From Zygnema cylindricum (Eukaryota > Streptophyta > Zygnematophyceae > Zygnematales > Zygnemataceae), in the NCBI GenBank assembly GCA_037447655.1, contig JBBHKE010002503.1:45734-109733 (forward strand): a stretch of 64,000 bases of DNA. Reading direction: 5' to 3'. A program made the translations under genes and the position numbers. Shown piece after piece: positions 53,599 through 64,000 of the stretch. Position 1 is the stretch's first letter. Every line of letters begins with the position of its first letter. The notes under the pieces were generated by a model. It was given only the letters and a program-made list of their open reading frames with translations. It ran no database searches and was not told the DNA's origin.

Positions 53599-55233
53599 TA
53601 GGGAGGGATGAATAGTGTATATTTGTTTTACTGTATAAGTTTTTAAAAGTCCGTTTTTAAGTTTTTATAGCTCTTTTTTTTTGTTGAATCTGGTTTCAAA
53701 ATCCCCTTTAGACCGAGGAGCAAATTCGAAAGTGTTGGTATATGTTATAATTCTCACAGTTTTCACAAAAAAAAATTGTGGATTTCAAAGGTGTAAATAG
53801 GTTTACAAAGTTGAAACTTACGGCAAAAGTGAATAGGTTCGTCTTTTTTTTTGTTTTTTGTATGTGATCAGCGTGCAATTTTTGGCTGGTTATGCAAGTA
53901 CTAAAAAAGTACATGCATTGACCGTTGTAAGGAAATGTTTTTTTTTTTTCTTTTTTTCCTTTTTTCTTCCGGACAACGTTTTAGTAAGATTGTGTTATTT
54001 TTTTGTGTTTGTGTTTTTGCGTAGTGTGTTTTTCTTAAAGATTTGAGGGAGAAGGATTTTCTACATTTTTTTGTCATCTTGTGAGTTGTATATTCTTCTA
54101 GGAAATTGTGAATTGATAAGTTTGGTTTTTCACCTATTTATCATGGTATGGAGTCGTGGAAAATGTGACTACTTTTTTGACATTTCTTCTTTAGTAATGT
54201 TCATGTATGGTTCAGAAGCAAGACAATGGTCCCTTCAACTGTCAAGGAATTTGACTGAGGTAGATGTGCCTGCAAGTGGAGAGATTGGAGAAGAGGAGGA
54301 GAGAGGGAGAGAGAGGAGACCCTAATTCATGCATTGGTTTTTCAATGAAAAACGCAAAAAACGGTTGTAAGCTTTCAGAAATCTGGATACAGTTCGTTAA
54401 TTGCTCTCAGCAGAAAAGATTGGGTTATTTTATCAAAATCGTTTCAAAAATCATTTGTGTGCACACTGTATCGTGTATGCATTAGAGTGAATCCTATCTC
54501 ACATAAAGTAAAACCGGCGAGGGGCGAAATCCAATTTTATAAATGATTATGTCTGGCTCAATGTTTAAACCCTTTTAAAGAACTGGATGAAATTCAAAAA
54601 CCAGGACTAGTCGAACGGAAAGCAAGTAGCAATTCTACATGGAGACTCCACGAGCCATTTGTCAAACCAACCTGATGAAATAGGCAAATCAAATTGTAAC
54701 AGTTTTAGAGTGACATATAGATTAACCACTATTAATAAGCTCAACATTGAATAGAATCAATAATATACAGTTAATATAAAATGCGTTACAGTTATTAAAT
54801 ACGTTTTCATTTGACCATTGATCCACCGTTGTTCATTTATTTAAAAATTCATATGCACGATAATTTTGGTATTTACATTCTTTAAGCCTTACAGTACAAT
54901 CGCACAGTTTTCTCTGTATTGGAGAGTAACAATTACGCACAAAACAGTAGATTTTTGTCCATATTCATGCAGTTTTTGACAAATTGTGTAGAAAAATATT
55001 AACAAACTGGAAGTACTCCGAAGAGTAAGAAAAGAGGTGTAAGTTTTACTCACTGGTAACTTAATTTCCTTACGAATCATATTCAAATAATCATATTCAT
55101 ATTCGACAAAGACACATTGGAGATGTTGATAACTATATTTGAAGAGTTACACATTTATACCCAAAAACTCACACACACATATTTCCCATTTACCTCCCAT
55201 AAATACTCGTTTTCTCCATATCTTGGCCCCTCT
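53599..55233. other. Convergent 3' intergenic region between VPS24 and U11/U12-35K
   Basis: Must hold both 3' UTRs. T-rich runs after VPS24 (53660-54060); no other gene recognised. Confidence 0.6.
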
Positions 55234-58200
55234 CTAGTACCTCCTTTCTCTACTTGTATGTTCTCTCCTTCGAGGTCTATCGTCTCTTTCTTGACTTCGT
55301 CTCTCACTCGTCCCACTCTCACGTTTCCGTCTCTTCCTTTCCGATCTTTCCTTCTCCACTCTTTCCTCTTCCTTCTCCTCCTCCTCCCTAACTTCAAGCT
55401 CTATCCCACGAACCATTGATGGAGGTAAAGGAGGATACTGCAAAAATTCTCAACAAAATTAGTTTTCCATAAATGTACATACAAACCAGTGGGAAAAAAT
55501 TGCTAAGGATTTTTGGAAAAAAAGCACTGTGATACAAAAAGAGAAAGGAAGGAAGAAAGGAAGTTTAAAGGTAAAAGAATTCAGTTGAAAAAATAAATTG
55601 ATTTCTTTTTTTTCTGACTTGGTTTTCGTATCGCAAAAAGTGTGGAAAACATATGGATAAAAATATTGGACAGCTTTAAAATTTGCAAAATATAATACGA
55701 GTCAAAAAATTGCTATAGAGATATTCCGGAAACAGGAGAAGACACCATTTATAGTGTGGACTAAGTTTCTTTTTCGAAGTCCTTCTCATTTCACTCCAAA
55801 GAAAAAAACTTCATTCATTTATCTTCACTGTAGGTTGGGTCCATTAGAAGTCAATTGGTTCCATCAATTAAACACTCTCAGGTATAAAATCATAGCAAAA
55901 GATAAGTCTTAAATGGTTTTTTTTTTTTTTTTTTTTACTCCAGCCCTATGAGGTGTCTCATCCCCATTTTCTGGAACAGGAGATAAAGTTTAAACAGTTT
56001 TTTTTTTTTTTTATTTTTTTTTTACTCACAGCTCTATGAGGTGTGTAATCCCCATTTTCTGGAACGGGAATTCCGAGACGACGAAGCTCCTCATAAGGAA
56101 CTTCCTTCCTGAAACTCGAAAAAAATCCCCTTTTTTAGAAACTCTTTGGGCTTTGAAAACCTTTTCGCCTTAAAAACTATTTTGGTTTAAAATACATAAA
56201 TCCGGCTTTAGAAACTCGTTTGTTTTGGCTTTGAAACTGTTTCAACTTTAACAACTCTTTAACAATTCCTTCAATATTTAAAAACTGAAGCTCATTTGAT
56301 ATTTCCTAACAAAAAACACAAGAGTTTTTGTGTTCACACCTGGTCGTGGGAAATGTATTTATCTTTTATCTTTTCTCTTTTATCTTTTATCGTTTATCTT
56401 TTATCTTTTATCTTCATTTTCATCCCTCATCTTCATCTTCATCTTTTAAGTGAAAGTATCTTTTCTTTCCGAATTCCATATTAAGTCATTTCCATTCATA
56501 CTGTAAACCATTACTTGTCCTATAACAGAAACTAAATTCAAAGTTCCTATTAATTAATTAAGTTCATTTTAAATTATATGTAATTACTTCACTTTTTTAG
56601 GTTTAAACTGAAAAAAAGAACGCATTGTTTTGACTAAGAAGAATAAAAAATCACTGGAATGACTGGCTAAAGGTTCAAATTTGGGTAAATACACTCACAA
56701 CGGGGCCCGAAAAGGACGAGCTCGGCCTCCAAATCTCAACTGCCCGGAAGTTTTGGTGCCTCCCAAACCGCCACCTGTAAATAAAGAGAAAAACAAAGAG
56801 AACCTCCGTCAGCTGAAAAAAGAAAATGTCGGTCAGCAGAAAAGAGGAAATATCAGTAAGCACAAAAAAGGAAATATCGGTCAGCAGTAAAAATGGAAAT
56901 ACCAGCTGTGAAAAAATGGGACTATCGGTCAGCAATTGAAAATATCGGCCAGCCAAAACAGGAATATCCAGTCAGCTAAAACAAAGGTATTGGTCACAAG
57001 AAAAAATGAAATAACAGTCGGAAAAAAAATGCAAACATCGGTCGGCAGAATGAAAAGAATATCAGTCAGCTCAACAAAAATGAGGAGAACAAAACTGTTT
57101 TACAAGAATCCAAGATACCGAAGGCGTCAAACTTATTTCTAACCATTATTTCTCTAAATCAAATGAGACTGAAACAAGACATGAAGCCGCTTCTGGTTTG
57201 GACTATGAAAGTTGAAAATCAAGTGAAAAACAATAAACAAAGTAGAATTACATCTTTAAGAACCAGATAAAACTACACAATTAAAAACCAGGTAGAAAAC
57301 ACAGCTTACTAAAACATTGAGGAATCCAATGGAGATAAAACTAAAAGATTTAAACAAACGTAGAAATAAAGGTTACCACATTGCCAAGAAAACTAATGGG
57401 AATAAAACTACAAAATTAGAACCAATACCAAATCGTCGAGGAATCCAATGGGGATAAAACTACAAAGTTAAAATAAAAGAAGAAACAAAGATTACCGAAT
57501 CCTTGAGAAACCCAATGGGGAAAAAACTACAAAATTAGAATTGAAGAATAAATAAAGCTTACCGAATCTTCGGGGAATCCAATGGGGCATTAACCTTTGT
57601 CTGTTCCATTCTACCAACATGGTTGCATCATGAATTACGATATTGTTCGCCTCCTAAAAACATAAGAAAAAACAAAATATCAAATCACTGCTGATCAATC
57701 GTATTTCTGTCGAGCGTTTTAAACTTTCACAATTTTGGATGACATTCTAAAAGCTTAAGAGAATTTGCTGGTTTTATTTTTTCAGTACTTTTGTTTAAAT
57801 GTGTATCGTACGGTAAAGTTTTTACGGAGCAAAAAAACGGATCTGAGGCATAAGTATCTGAATCAGCTTAAAGTTACCAATCTGCTCAGTTTCACATATA
57901 CCATAAATAGTGTGGATTTCTTAGGAAGTTTCATTGATGTGGAACGTATTAAGTTCAAATACAGTTGTTACATCCTATGGTTTTTAGGTGGTGAATTTAG
58001 TAATGACAATATATGATTTAATTCAACATGATTAAGGAGCATTATACAAAGTTAAGAGGCAAAATGTATGTAGTTTTTTACAAAATTAGTTGTATGTACC
58101 GTTGGACCAATTTTAAGGCTCAACCAAGTGATTTCATGAAAAGAATAACGAAGAAAAAGAAAAGAAAAGAAGAAGAAAACCAAGAAGCGTTAAAACATTG

Positions 58201-61200
58201 ACCACCGTATTTATAACTTATATTTCCGTGACAAAAAATGGACATCAATTCAAAATACATATGACAAACACAAAAGTGTCAAGCAGTTAAAAGAAGAAAG
58301 TTAACTTTTTTTTTCTTTTTTTCTTTTTTTTTCTTCAATCAATCACTCTAGTAAGCCTAAATGACCGAATCTCAAATTTTAAATAAAATGGGTGGTCAAA
58401 TACATAACTAAGTACTACATTCCACGGCTAAACAAGAAAGAGGGAGAGAGGCGAGAGAGAGAGGGAGGAGGAGGGGGCAAGAGGAGGGGGGGGGGGGGAA
58501 GAGAGAGGGGGACAGAGGGAGGGAGGGAATGAGGGAGGGAGGAAGGGAGGGAGAGAGGGAGAGAGAAAAAAAAAAACTAACTCTGAAAGCACGCCACATG
58601 TCACGATATTTTTCATACTCCACAAAGGCATATCTCCGAGATGCCCCGGTAACTGCCCAAAAAATTTCCATTCAAAAGTATTCCTTCATAATATTCCCAC
58701 ATCAGCTTGCCATATCATTTGGAACCTTTTACTTTATGTATGCATTGAAGACTTTTTCTTAGCTGTATGAAATTTGATCGATTCACCGCTATTAAAATTA
58801 ATAACATCAAATTGGTCTGACTAAAAATTGCATTGTTTTGACTAAAAATCACAAAATAAACACTACACCGTGTATCGTTATTACTGTCTACGTTTTTTCG
58901 CCAATTTAATCAGCTTTTCTCTGTGCACACTTGTCCTATTTCAGTTTGGAGACTGCCAATCGGAAGGTTCTTTCTTCTTCCTCCTTTTTCTTCTTCAGAT
59001 CCTTACCTTTCCATCGTAGCTTTCGGTTTATTAATCCGAAAAGTGCGACGAAGAAAAGATAATTTCGGCAAAAAAAACATTGACGCTAATAACAATACAC
59101 ACAATAGTGTTTATTTTGTGATTTAACGCGGTATTCTGATTATAATTTCATCTTCTGGTATATATTTATTCTAATGTTTTTTTTGTGTTATTTTTCATGA
59201 AGGGTATTTCAAGATATATAACGAGACATTACAACTACAAAAAAAAAACTTATCTCAATGGTTACTAACATGCCAGAATTTTAAAACAAAGAAACTATCA
59301 AAGAAAATATAAATTTCATACTTCCTTAAAAGGTGGACTCATAGCCAAAAAATAAAAAAAAGAGAAAAAATACAAAAAAAAATCAATATGAAAAGTGTAT
59401 CCCTCACTTATTTTCTTAGCGTCACGACTCAATATCATCTTCAACACAGAACCTACATTTCCCTTAACATGGCAATATAAAAAAAAAAATTCGAAAGAAA
59501 TTAACGAAATTAAAATTTAAAATTTCATTTAAAAAAAAGCCTACCGACATCTCGAACCAATCGAATACTCCGTATATGTCCAAACTTTTCCATGACCTGA
59601 AATCAAAGCCATGAGCTAAGCACCTCCATTAGTAAAAGGAAAGGAACAAGAAAAGAAATTACCAATTTATCATTATTATTTAGTTTTTTTTAGAAAAGGA
59701 ATTATTAGTGTAAATGTGAAGTTAGAATGTATAACAACTGATTTAGTTGAAAGACACGTGGCGGATAATAGTCCACTCCCTTAAATAGTGTTGTTAACAC
59801 TATTGGTTGTTAACCCTATTTGTTGTTAACACTATTTTATAATTTTCGGCCAAAGTGTGATTAAATCTAATAGAGATGGGTGGTGTACACTGAATTGACT
59901 AACACTAAATTCGACCACCGAACAAAGTCTATTAAGAGGTTTCCAGGTGGAGCAATTGAATTTCAGTGTGTTTTTATGCCGGATAAAAAAAAATTAGTGT
60001 GGTGAACCAACCGATTTTAAGTGGGTTTTTATGGTAGATAAACGAGTTTAGTTGATACTATGAGTTACTATGGTGCGCACCTAATTTAGGAGCCATACAA
60101 TACTACTGTGGATAAATAGGAAAAAAAACTTACCAACTACGAAAATCCACGCTAATGGCTGTAACCGATTTACATATAAAACTAATTTCTAATGCAATAT
60201 TTTTCACTTTCTAGACATGTATTGATTTTGACAAAACTACTTGCTTAAAAATCTTCTGTCCAAAACATTAAAGCGCCCACAAATAAAAAATAATTACTCA
60301 ATGAAACCACTTCAGATTGCATTCAGGGTGATGGTAATTTTCAAACTTATGAATGGTTATTTATGAAAAGACATGAAAACACCCAAGGTCAATACAATCA
60401 CTTCATATACTACAAAAAACTGAATTGAATTTTTTTTCTATTGTTTGATTTATGCCCTTTTCTTGTCCAACTTTCTGCATAAGTTTGCACGCTTTTTTCT
60501 TTCTTTTAACTGGTTTAATACCACCAAGTGGAGAGAGGAGAGAGGAAGGAAAAAAAGGGATCAAATGAAATTCTTAACATACCGCCCGAAGATCTTCCTC
60601 TGTAGTCAAAGGAGAAAGTCGAGAAACAAATAACGTCAAATTTGGATCACCGATCATTTTGCGATCATTGTTTGGATTATCTGTATCCCATTTACCATTA
60701 ATACCCGAGCTTACTAATTTTCTTGAGAAGTTGCTCGGGCAATTGGCAGAAGTAAAAATGGTTACAATCTCCCAGGCTTGAGTCTGTGTGACACATTATT
60801 TCCGATTGTGGCCCAATAAAACTTTTTTGTTTAGAATCCCATACTTTGTTCATAAAAAAAGAGTTTGACACAAGAAAATGGCATGTATTTTTTTGACTTT
60901 CATTGGAAACTGCAATCATATACGGTCGAAAGAACGAGAATAGAGGTGACTATTTCAACCCATATATGCAGCCCATAATTTTGGCACTAGTAAATAGAAC
61001 AGTTTTCGGAGGTTTAAAGAGTAAATCATGATTTTTAGTCAAAGCCTTGGGACTCTTTAACCAATTTTTAATACAAAAAGGAAAAAAGACAGGAGAAGAT
61101 GAAGCAGACAAAAGAGAAACAACACAAGATGCAGAGAAAGGGAAGGAAACAGAAATCAGAAAAAAACAATCAGAGCCGAGTTCCTTACAGAGCCCTGCTT

Positions 61201-61411
61201 GATAAGTGACTAGCGCTCGTTTAACGGCTCTGTCGTGTGGAACGGTGTCAGTTCCGTCGATACTGCCAGCCTGAATAGGGTGATACTCACGAGAATAAAA
61301 CACACTTTGGTTCGAAATGGGCCCAGAAAAGGCAGGAGGTCTCTCTCTCTCTCTTTCTTTTCTGTCACGTGTAGAGTGAAACATGTGAATGTCTGAGTTT
61401 GTGGAAGCCAT
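55234..61411 (-). CDS. SNRNP35: U11/U12 small nuclear ribonucleoprotein 35 kDa protein
   Basis: RRM protein of the minor (U12-type) spliceosome's U11/U12 di-snRNP, nuclear. Exons (minus): 61189-61411, 60583-60713, 59545-59596, 58582-58652, 57563-57653, 56699-56774, 56030-56108, 55234-55437; 308 aa in frame. The N-terminus carries the plant signature [20 protein letters not shown]. The RRM has RNP2 LTLFVSRL, then [16 protein letters not shown] and RNP1 RRYAFVEY. After it come [53 protein letters not shown], and an R/E/S-rich tail. RNP1 has R where relatives have G (SRGYGFVEY type). All junctions found here are U2-type GT-AG. Introns hold two splice-junction repeats and two MITEs. Likely divergent promoter with the gene at 62163. 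Confidence 0.95.
55938..56068. repeat. Tandem copy of U11/U12-35K exon 7 3' end
   Basis: On plus, CCCATTTTCTGGAACGGGA and CTCTATGAGGTGTGTAATCC (exon side, 56030-56068) recur at 55938-55980 as CCCATTTTCTGGAACAGGAG and CCCTATGAGGTGTCTCATCC, with a poly-T run between. The copied donor has lost its GT (CTGGAGT against CTGTGAGT on minus). Confidence 0.88.
56810..57075. repeat. About 28-30 bp minisatellite in U11/U12-35K intron 5
   Basis: GGAAATATCGGTCAGCAGAA and variants recur about nine times, immediately upstream (transcript sense) of the exon 6 acceptor. Confidence 0.85.
57247..57594. repeat. Tandem array of the U11/U12-35K exon 5 3' end with its donor
   Basis: The exon end and donor (57560-57594; on plus TACCGAATCTTCGGGGAATC, CAATGGGG) recur in intron 5 at about 57492, 57427, 57372, 57306 and weakly 57247, period about 60-67 bp. 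On the transcript strand the first four copies all keep a GT (GTAATC, GTATTG, GTAACC, GTAAGC). Confidence 0.9.
58435..58570. repeat. GA/GGGA tract at U11/U12-35K exon 4 donor
   Basis: Purine tract on plus, so a CT tract on the transcript beginning about 12 bp after the exon 4 donor. Confidence 0.9.
58864..59101. mobile_element. MITE family A copy (A6) in U11/U12-35K intron 3
   Basis: Left end TACACCGTGTATCGTTATTA; right end CGCTAATAACAATACACA is a decayed complement. Similar to the cluster at 45640-47805. Confidence 0.6.
59662..59888. mobile_element. MITE family B copy (B4) in U11/U12-35K intron 2
   Basis: Internal text matches B1/B2 (AGAATGTATAACAACTGATT; AGTCCACTCCCTTAAATAG), right end TCTAATAGAGATGGGTGGTG. 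It serves as the uninterrupted reference for the nested B1/B2 pair. Confidence 0.7.
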
Positions 61412-62162
61412 TACTGATAATTCGGATAGGAAAGTAACAAGGTTAAGAAAGAAATTGACACACTTTGTTTAGCTAAAAAGGTACTGTAGCCTTATGTCAT
61501 CCAAGTCTCATTTTTTTTTTTTTCAATGGTTTGTGTAAGAAGAGCAGAAAAATGAGATTATGGACTTGAAGACTTGGTATCCATGGATAGAATTAGAGCA
61601 AAGCAGATACTACACTGCTTGAATGAACAGAGAACTGATAAAAAAATTGAAGGGGAAAAAGTGACTTCTAATCTTTGAGCACATTACAACTGAAATTCTG
61701 GATGTTTCTGTTGTTGTGGTATTTTAGGGCTTCATTTCACTCCCTCTTATTCCATCATTCATCTCTTTAAAATTTGCAACACTCAACAACAAATTGACAA
61801 CTGGTTTGTGAGTTTTAAATTCGGTGTAACTTGTGAGTTTTAAAACCGATACGTTTCAGTTTTTCACTCAAGCTACTATATTGAAACTGCTTTCTTTGAT
61901 ATTTTTTGTTCATTCAAAATACTGCGGCTTCCTTCTGATTCACGTTCAATAAACGAAACGAATCCCAAGATAATTACAAAAATAAAAATTTACCCTCATA
62001 TTAAGAGTGAATCCTACCGTTTTCTGAGTACCATTACCGTTCGAACTTACGTACGATTACTTAAAAAACTGTACGAATTATACGATTTGCCCTAAAAACG
62101 AGGGTAAAACGTCGATGGTGTAACACGGTAACTTAACCCTAAAACACAGTGAAGCAAGATCC
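61412..62162. promoter_or_regulatory. Putative bidirectional promoter between U11/U12-35K and the 62163 gene
   Basis: 751 bp separate two divergent starts. Telobox-like words lie near the plus-strand gene (TTAACCCTAAAACA at 62133-62146 and CCCTAAAAACGAGGG at about 62090). No TATA box was assigned. Confidence 0.5.
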
Positions 62163-63191
62163 ATGGCTGCCGGAAACAGACGTCTCTCTCTTGATACTGA
62201 TACACTGCTTGCGCAAGCCGACAAAGCGATAGCCATGGCCGAGTATGCGCATGCCACATGGCAACAGCGTATTGACGAACAACGTCATTTTTCAAGGACG
62301 GCTGACCGTATAGGACAGGAGGGAGTAGAGAAAGAGAGGGCGCGAGCAAAGTCTCCTGCAGAAGCTGATTCATCTTTTAGTATCCATAGATCCGTGAAAG
62401 CTAAGAATAACAGGTCTTCACTGGCGAGCAAAGGGAGTGAGAGTGAGAGTGACAGAGAGGGAGAGAGGGAGAGAGAGAGGGAGAGAGAGAGGGAGAGGGA
62501 GAGGGAGAGAGAGGGGGAGAGAGGGAGGGAGAAAGGGAGGGAAAGTGGGAGGGAGAAAGAGAGGGAGGTAAGGGGAGAGGATGGGGCAGCTATGGCGGTA
62601 CAGGCTTTTAGTATTGGTGTTGCAGCCATGGAGGAAGGTGATTTTGGAAAAGCTGCTTTGTTTTTTAAAGAAGCTGCTTCAAAATGTCCGCCAGAAAAAC
62701 ATGCAGCGTTGGAGAAGATAGAAAGACATATGACCAATGCTTTGGAGAAGTTGAGAGAGCTGGAAATAAGAGAGAACAGAGGTGTCTTTGAAACTAAAAT
62801 AAAAGAAGAGAGACAACCCTGTGAAGAGGTGGAGTCCTCAGGCTTTCATAGGTTCGATTTGCGGAACAAAGAAAAGGAGGGGGAGAAGGAGAGAGAGCCT
62901 GATTTTTCTTCTTCAGAGCTGTCAAGTAGACGGAAATTAGAGAGCAAAGTCATGGAGGGAAAAGATGAAGAGCGTGAGGTTTCTTCTTTGTCTTCTGTTT
63001 CTTTAGAGCCTGATGCAGCGATGGCAGACAGTTTCTTTAGGGCAGGTGTCACTGCTCTGGAGGAAGGAAGTCCTATTAGTGCTCTAAAGCATTTGAAGAT
63101 TGCAGCTATAAAATGCCCTCCAGAGAAGAGAACAGCTGCAAATAAAATTCAAAAACTTATTGCCAAGGTACAAGCTGAACTTAGAAATTGA
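62163..63191 (+). CDS. Unknown protein, intronless, with duplicated helical module and E/R-rich linker
   Basis: 342 aa, start at ATCCATGGCTGCC, stop at 63189-63191. Three parts: N-terminal LLAQADKAIAMAEYAHATWQ; a linker (about residues 97-140) of alternating R and E encoded by a GA microsatellite; and two copies of a roughly 50-residue module, at about 147-200 (AFSIGVAAMEEGDFGKAALF ... KCPPEKHAALEKI) and 288-341 (FFRAGVTALEEGSPISALKH ... KCPPEKRTAANKI). The module looks like a two- or three-helix hairpin of TPR or MIT type; this is inference from pattern only. I recognise no named family. The S/E/K-rich spacer between modules suggests disorder. Confidence 0.75.
   Translation: MAAGNRRLSLDTDTLLAQADKAIAMAEYAHATWQQRIDEQRHFSRTADRIGQEGVEKERARAKSPAEADSSFSIHRSVKAKNNRSSLASKGSESESDREGEREREREREREREREREGERGREKGRESGREKEREVRGEDGAAMAVQAFSIGVAAMEEGDFGKAALFFKEAASKCPPEKHAALEKIERHMTNALEKLRELEIRENRGVFETKIKEERQPCEEVESSGFHRFDLRNKEKEGEKEREPDFSSSELSSRRKLESKVMEGKDEEREVSSLSSVSLEPDAAMADSFFRAGVTALEEGSPISALKHLKIAAIKCPPEKRTAANKIQKLIAKVQAELRN
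62452..62570. repeat. GA microsatellite inside the coding sequence of the 62163 gene
   Basis: AG/GAGAGG runs of about 120 bp are in frame with the gene and encode an Arg/Glu run. Confidence 0.92.
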
Positions 63192-64000
63192 AATTTTCAG
63201 TCAGAAATGGGTATCTCAAGCTGTTAAAACCCCTTAAATCCCTTAAAACCTCATCAATCCCCTTGAAAGCCTTGAAAACTCAAAAACATCCTACCAAGCC
63301 TGAGAAAACCCGACAAATCCGAAAAAACCTTAAAGTAATCCGGGAGCAACTGCCCTCTTTGTACGAAGGAATGCATTGTTATTCCATTCCCTAACAAAGG
63401 AGAATGGATAGGTTGCGGAAAGGCCACGAGTCTTCAAAATTGAGCCTATAAAGTTCTTCTTTAGAAGCGACCAATAATTGTCGAAGATGATTGTCGAATG
63501 CAGGGAAGTTTTTCATGGCTGTTAGATTATGATCTCAGTCACAATTCATATTCTCTTTTGAGGTCTTATGAGAAAAGGTTGATTTCACGGGTTCAAATTT
63601 CATAAGTATGCTACTTTCATCATTTAGTAAAGGATATTTTGCTCTTTGAACTTTTTTTCTTTGCGGCTACTTCAACTTGAAGAGTTTCATGTGCTGTCGG
63701 AATTTCAAGGAACTTTGTGGCAACTTCAATATGTGTAGCTCATACTTTCTTGTTCTGTACATTATCACTGAGAAATTTTGATAAACAGTTTTTTTGATTG
63801 TACATAAATCTAATTCACACCGTACGTCTACTGGGAGCCACAGAGCCTCCTTCCATCTTCTAGAGCCCTTAATGATATTTTCAAGAATTCCTTTGTTATT
63901 GTATTGTATATTCCAATGTTGGACTTAAATCCTTGTTTTGCTAATGTCTTTTATCATAACAATCTGGCTCTCAGCATTTTCACCATGTAAAATTTGAGTA
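63192..64000. other. 3' flank of the 62163 gene
   Basis: A short CCTTAAA/CCTTGAAA-type repeat at 63225-63290; otherwise no feature recognised. Confidence 0.5.

Overview
This window reads as nuclear DNA of a land plant or close streptophyte relative. Genes are split into many small exons with GT-AG introns. The proteins look plant-type: an AIR carboxylase with a transit-like leader, the U11/U12-35K minor-spliceosome protein with the plant-type N-terminus, an organellar-type HNH protein, and organellar PrmC/HemK. There are Copia and Helitron elements, and telobox-like CCCTAAA motifs. Very frequent GA/CT microsatellites, inside introns and even inside coding sequence, recall bryophyte-like genomes, but the species cannot be fixed from this window.

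Layout, left to right. 164-6092 (-): 5' seven exons of the AIR carboxylase (PurK) gene, running off the left edge. 6093-8400: repeats, low complexity and a tRNA-like SINE head. 8423-11110 (+): a wrecked Copia element. About 11.8-26.4 kb: a decayed autonomous Helitron (+), itself split by a 6.5-kb Copia LTR retrotransposon (15520-21987, -). Its flanks look like the two halves of a degenerate copy of the 3' end of the HNH gene found at 33 kb. 27953-30551 (-): PrmC/HemK. 33241-36664 (-): HNH-domain protein, eight exons. 36.7-44.3 kb: no recognised gene. 44316-45325 (-): two exons of a small membrane-anchored protein. 45640-47805: five inverted-repeat MITEs, mostly head to tail. 48106-53598 (+): VPS24/CHMP3 (ESCRT-III), six exons. 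55234-61411 (-): U11/U12-35K, eight exons, convergent with VPS24. 62163-63191 (+): an intronless protein of unknown function with a duplicated helical module.

Four of the five main multi-exon genes could be rebuilt fully in frame from start to stop (HNH 304 aa, PrmC 480 aa, VPS24 235 aa, U11/U12-35K 308 aa). PurK is open in frame for 382 codons. The genes are housekeeping loci with no common pathway (purine synthesis, release-factor methylation, endosomal sorting, minor splicing). What links them is genome behaviour. In four of them a short segment spanning a splice junction or exon end has been copied in tandem into the neighbouring intron or 3' flank, often with the GT or AG splice signal kept. 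I regard that recurrent pattern, together with the Russian-doll insertion HNH-copy > Helitron > Copia and the MITE cluster, as the most interesting content.
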